Assembly (NCBI GenBank): GCA_037969395.1
Contig: JBBKXJ010000362.1
Coordinates: forward strand, 1-5,368
Length of the DNA: 5,368 bases
Origin: JBBKXJ01 sp037969395
GTDB taxonomy: Bacteria; Pseudomonadota; Gammaproteobacteria; Pseudomonadales; JAUIET01
Direction: 5' to 3'
In this document: one piece after another, positions 5,159 to 5,368 of the stretch
How the letters are laid out: every line of letters starts with the position of its first letter
How positions within the stretch are numbered: position 1 is the stretch's first letter
Program-made: the position numbers and the translations under genes
The notes under the pieces: model-generated
What the model saw: the letters and a program-made list of their open reading frames with translations, nothing else
What the model was told of the DNA's origin: nothing
Databases searched by the model: none

Positions 5159-5368
5159 TTCCCAAGTAGGGGGTACAGCGACGAGGACAAAGCGCAGCCA
5201 CAGTGTTTTGTTTTCATTGATCACAACGGCAAAGTGGTGATTCACCGGGGTGTGCTTACGCAGGCGCAGCAACGGGCGAGCGCGCGCGCTGAAAAACAGA
5301 GTGAGTCGGGTGGTGATGAGCCATCGAAGGCAATGCCGAACGCACTGGTGCAAGATCTTGGGCTACAC
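5159..5368 (+). pseudogene. ParB-family partition protein, internal fragment running off the window
   Basis: The plus frame is open from just after a TAA at 5156-5158 to the window end. It reads YSDEDKAQPQCFVFIDHNGKV in two overlapping pieces: YSDEDKAQPQCF and FVFIDHNGKVVIHRGVL, then an A/Q/R-rich linker, then KAMPNALVQDLGLH. This matches the mid-to-late part of long plasmid-type ParB-like proteins, where a C/GxVVxID.(D/N)G...(I/V).RG(L/V) strand pair precedes a low-complexity linker and a (L)P..LV.DL..H helix. The earlier ParB parts (the nuclease-like ParB fold with its GERR motif and the HTH) should lie upstream but are replaced by unrelated DNA, so the gene is 5'-truncated. No start codon or ribosome site fits the start of similarity. 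The rest may continue beyond the window. Its presence suggests plasmid or integrative-element ancestry for this flank. Confidence 0.68.

Noticed and set aside
5084..5353. Minus-strand 89-codon frame opposite the ParB fragment
   Set aside because: The plus frame has clear ParB-like strands, whereas the minus frame resembles nothing known and is its antisense.
1..5368. CRISPR array, tRNA, rRNA or replication origin
   Set aside because: No regularly spaced short repeats, no cloverleaf or rRNA-like sequence, and no iteron or DnaA-box cluster was seen on either strand.

Overview
The window reads as an accessory, much-rearranged stretch of a proteobacterial genome, probably gamma- or betaproteobacterial. 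The support is the REP-associated tyrosine transposase (RAYT) fragment, the CrgA-like LysR effector domain, the ParD/ParE pair, strong AGGAGG ribosome sites and mid-range GC. No rRNA, tRNA or housekeeping gene is present to fix the taxon. Three gene remnants (transposase, LysR regulator, ParB) lie at the two flanks, and intact small cargo genes lie in the middle. This is typical of a genomic island or an old plasmid or integrative-element insertion.

Layout: 1-125 has no recognisable gene. 126-209 is the first 28 codons of a RAYT/IS200-like transposase, cut exactly where a 40-nt near-perfect palindrome (210-249) begins. 250-476 has no convincing gene. 570-1553 is a 327-aa creatininase-family hydrolase with an apparent signal peptide. 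1691-2113 encodes an ASCH-domain protein. 2114-2306 is hairpin-rich intergenic DNA that ends in a possible terminator. 2307-2327 is a perfect inverted repeat just upstream of a ParD/ParE toxin-antitoxin pair (2348-2584 and 2586-2879). 3103-4086 is a second copy of the creatininase-like gene. 4319-5056 (minus strand) is a LysR-type regulator lacking its DNA-binding domain. 5159-5368 (plus strand, running off the window) matches an internal part of a plasmid-type ParB.

The central observation is that the two creatininase-like genes are a gap-free direct repeat of about 1,090 nt (477-1566 and 3010-4099, constant offset 2,533). They differ at about 73 of 984 coding bases and 28 of 327 residues by hand count. 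The repeats bracket the ASCH gene and the toxin-antitoxin pair. Both copies are intact, share the same ribosome site and GTG start, and keep the main metal-site motifs. Copy 2 has changed the two residues just before the conserved motif histidine. The leader has diverged more than the coding sequence, which suggests both proteins were maintained after duplication. Functions beyond family level (substrate of the hydrolases, role of the ASCH protein) cannot be read from the sequence.
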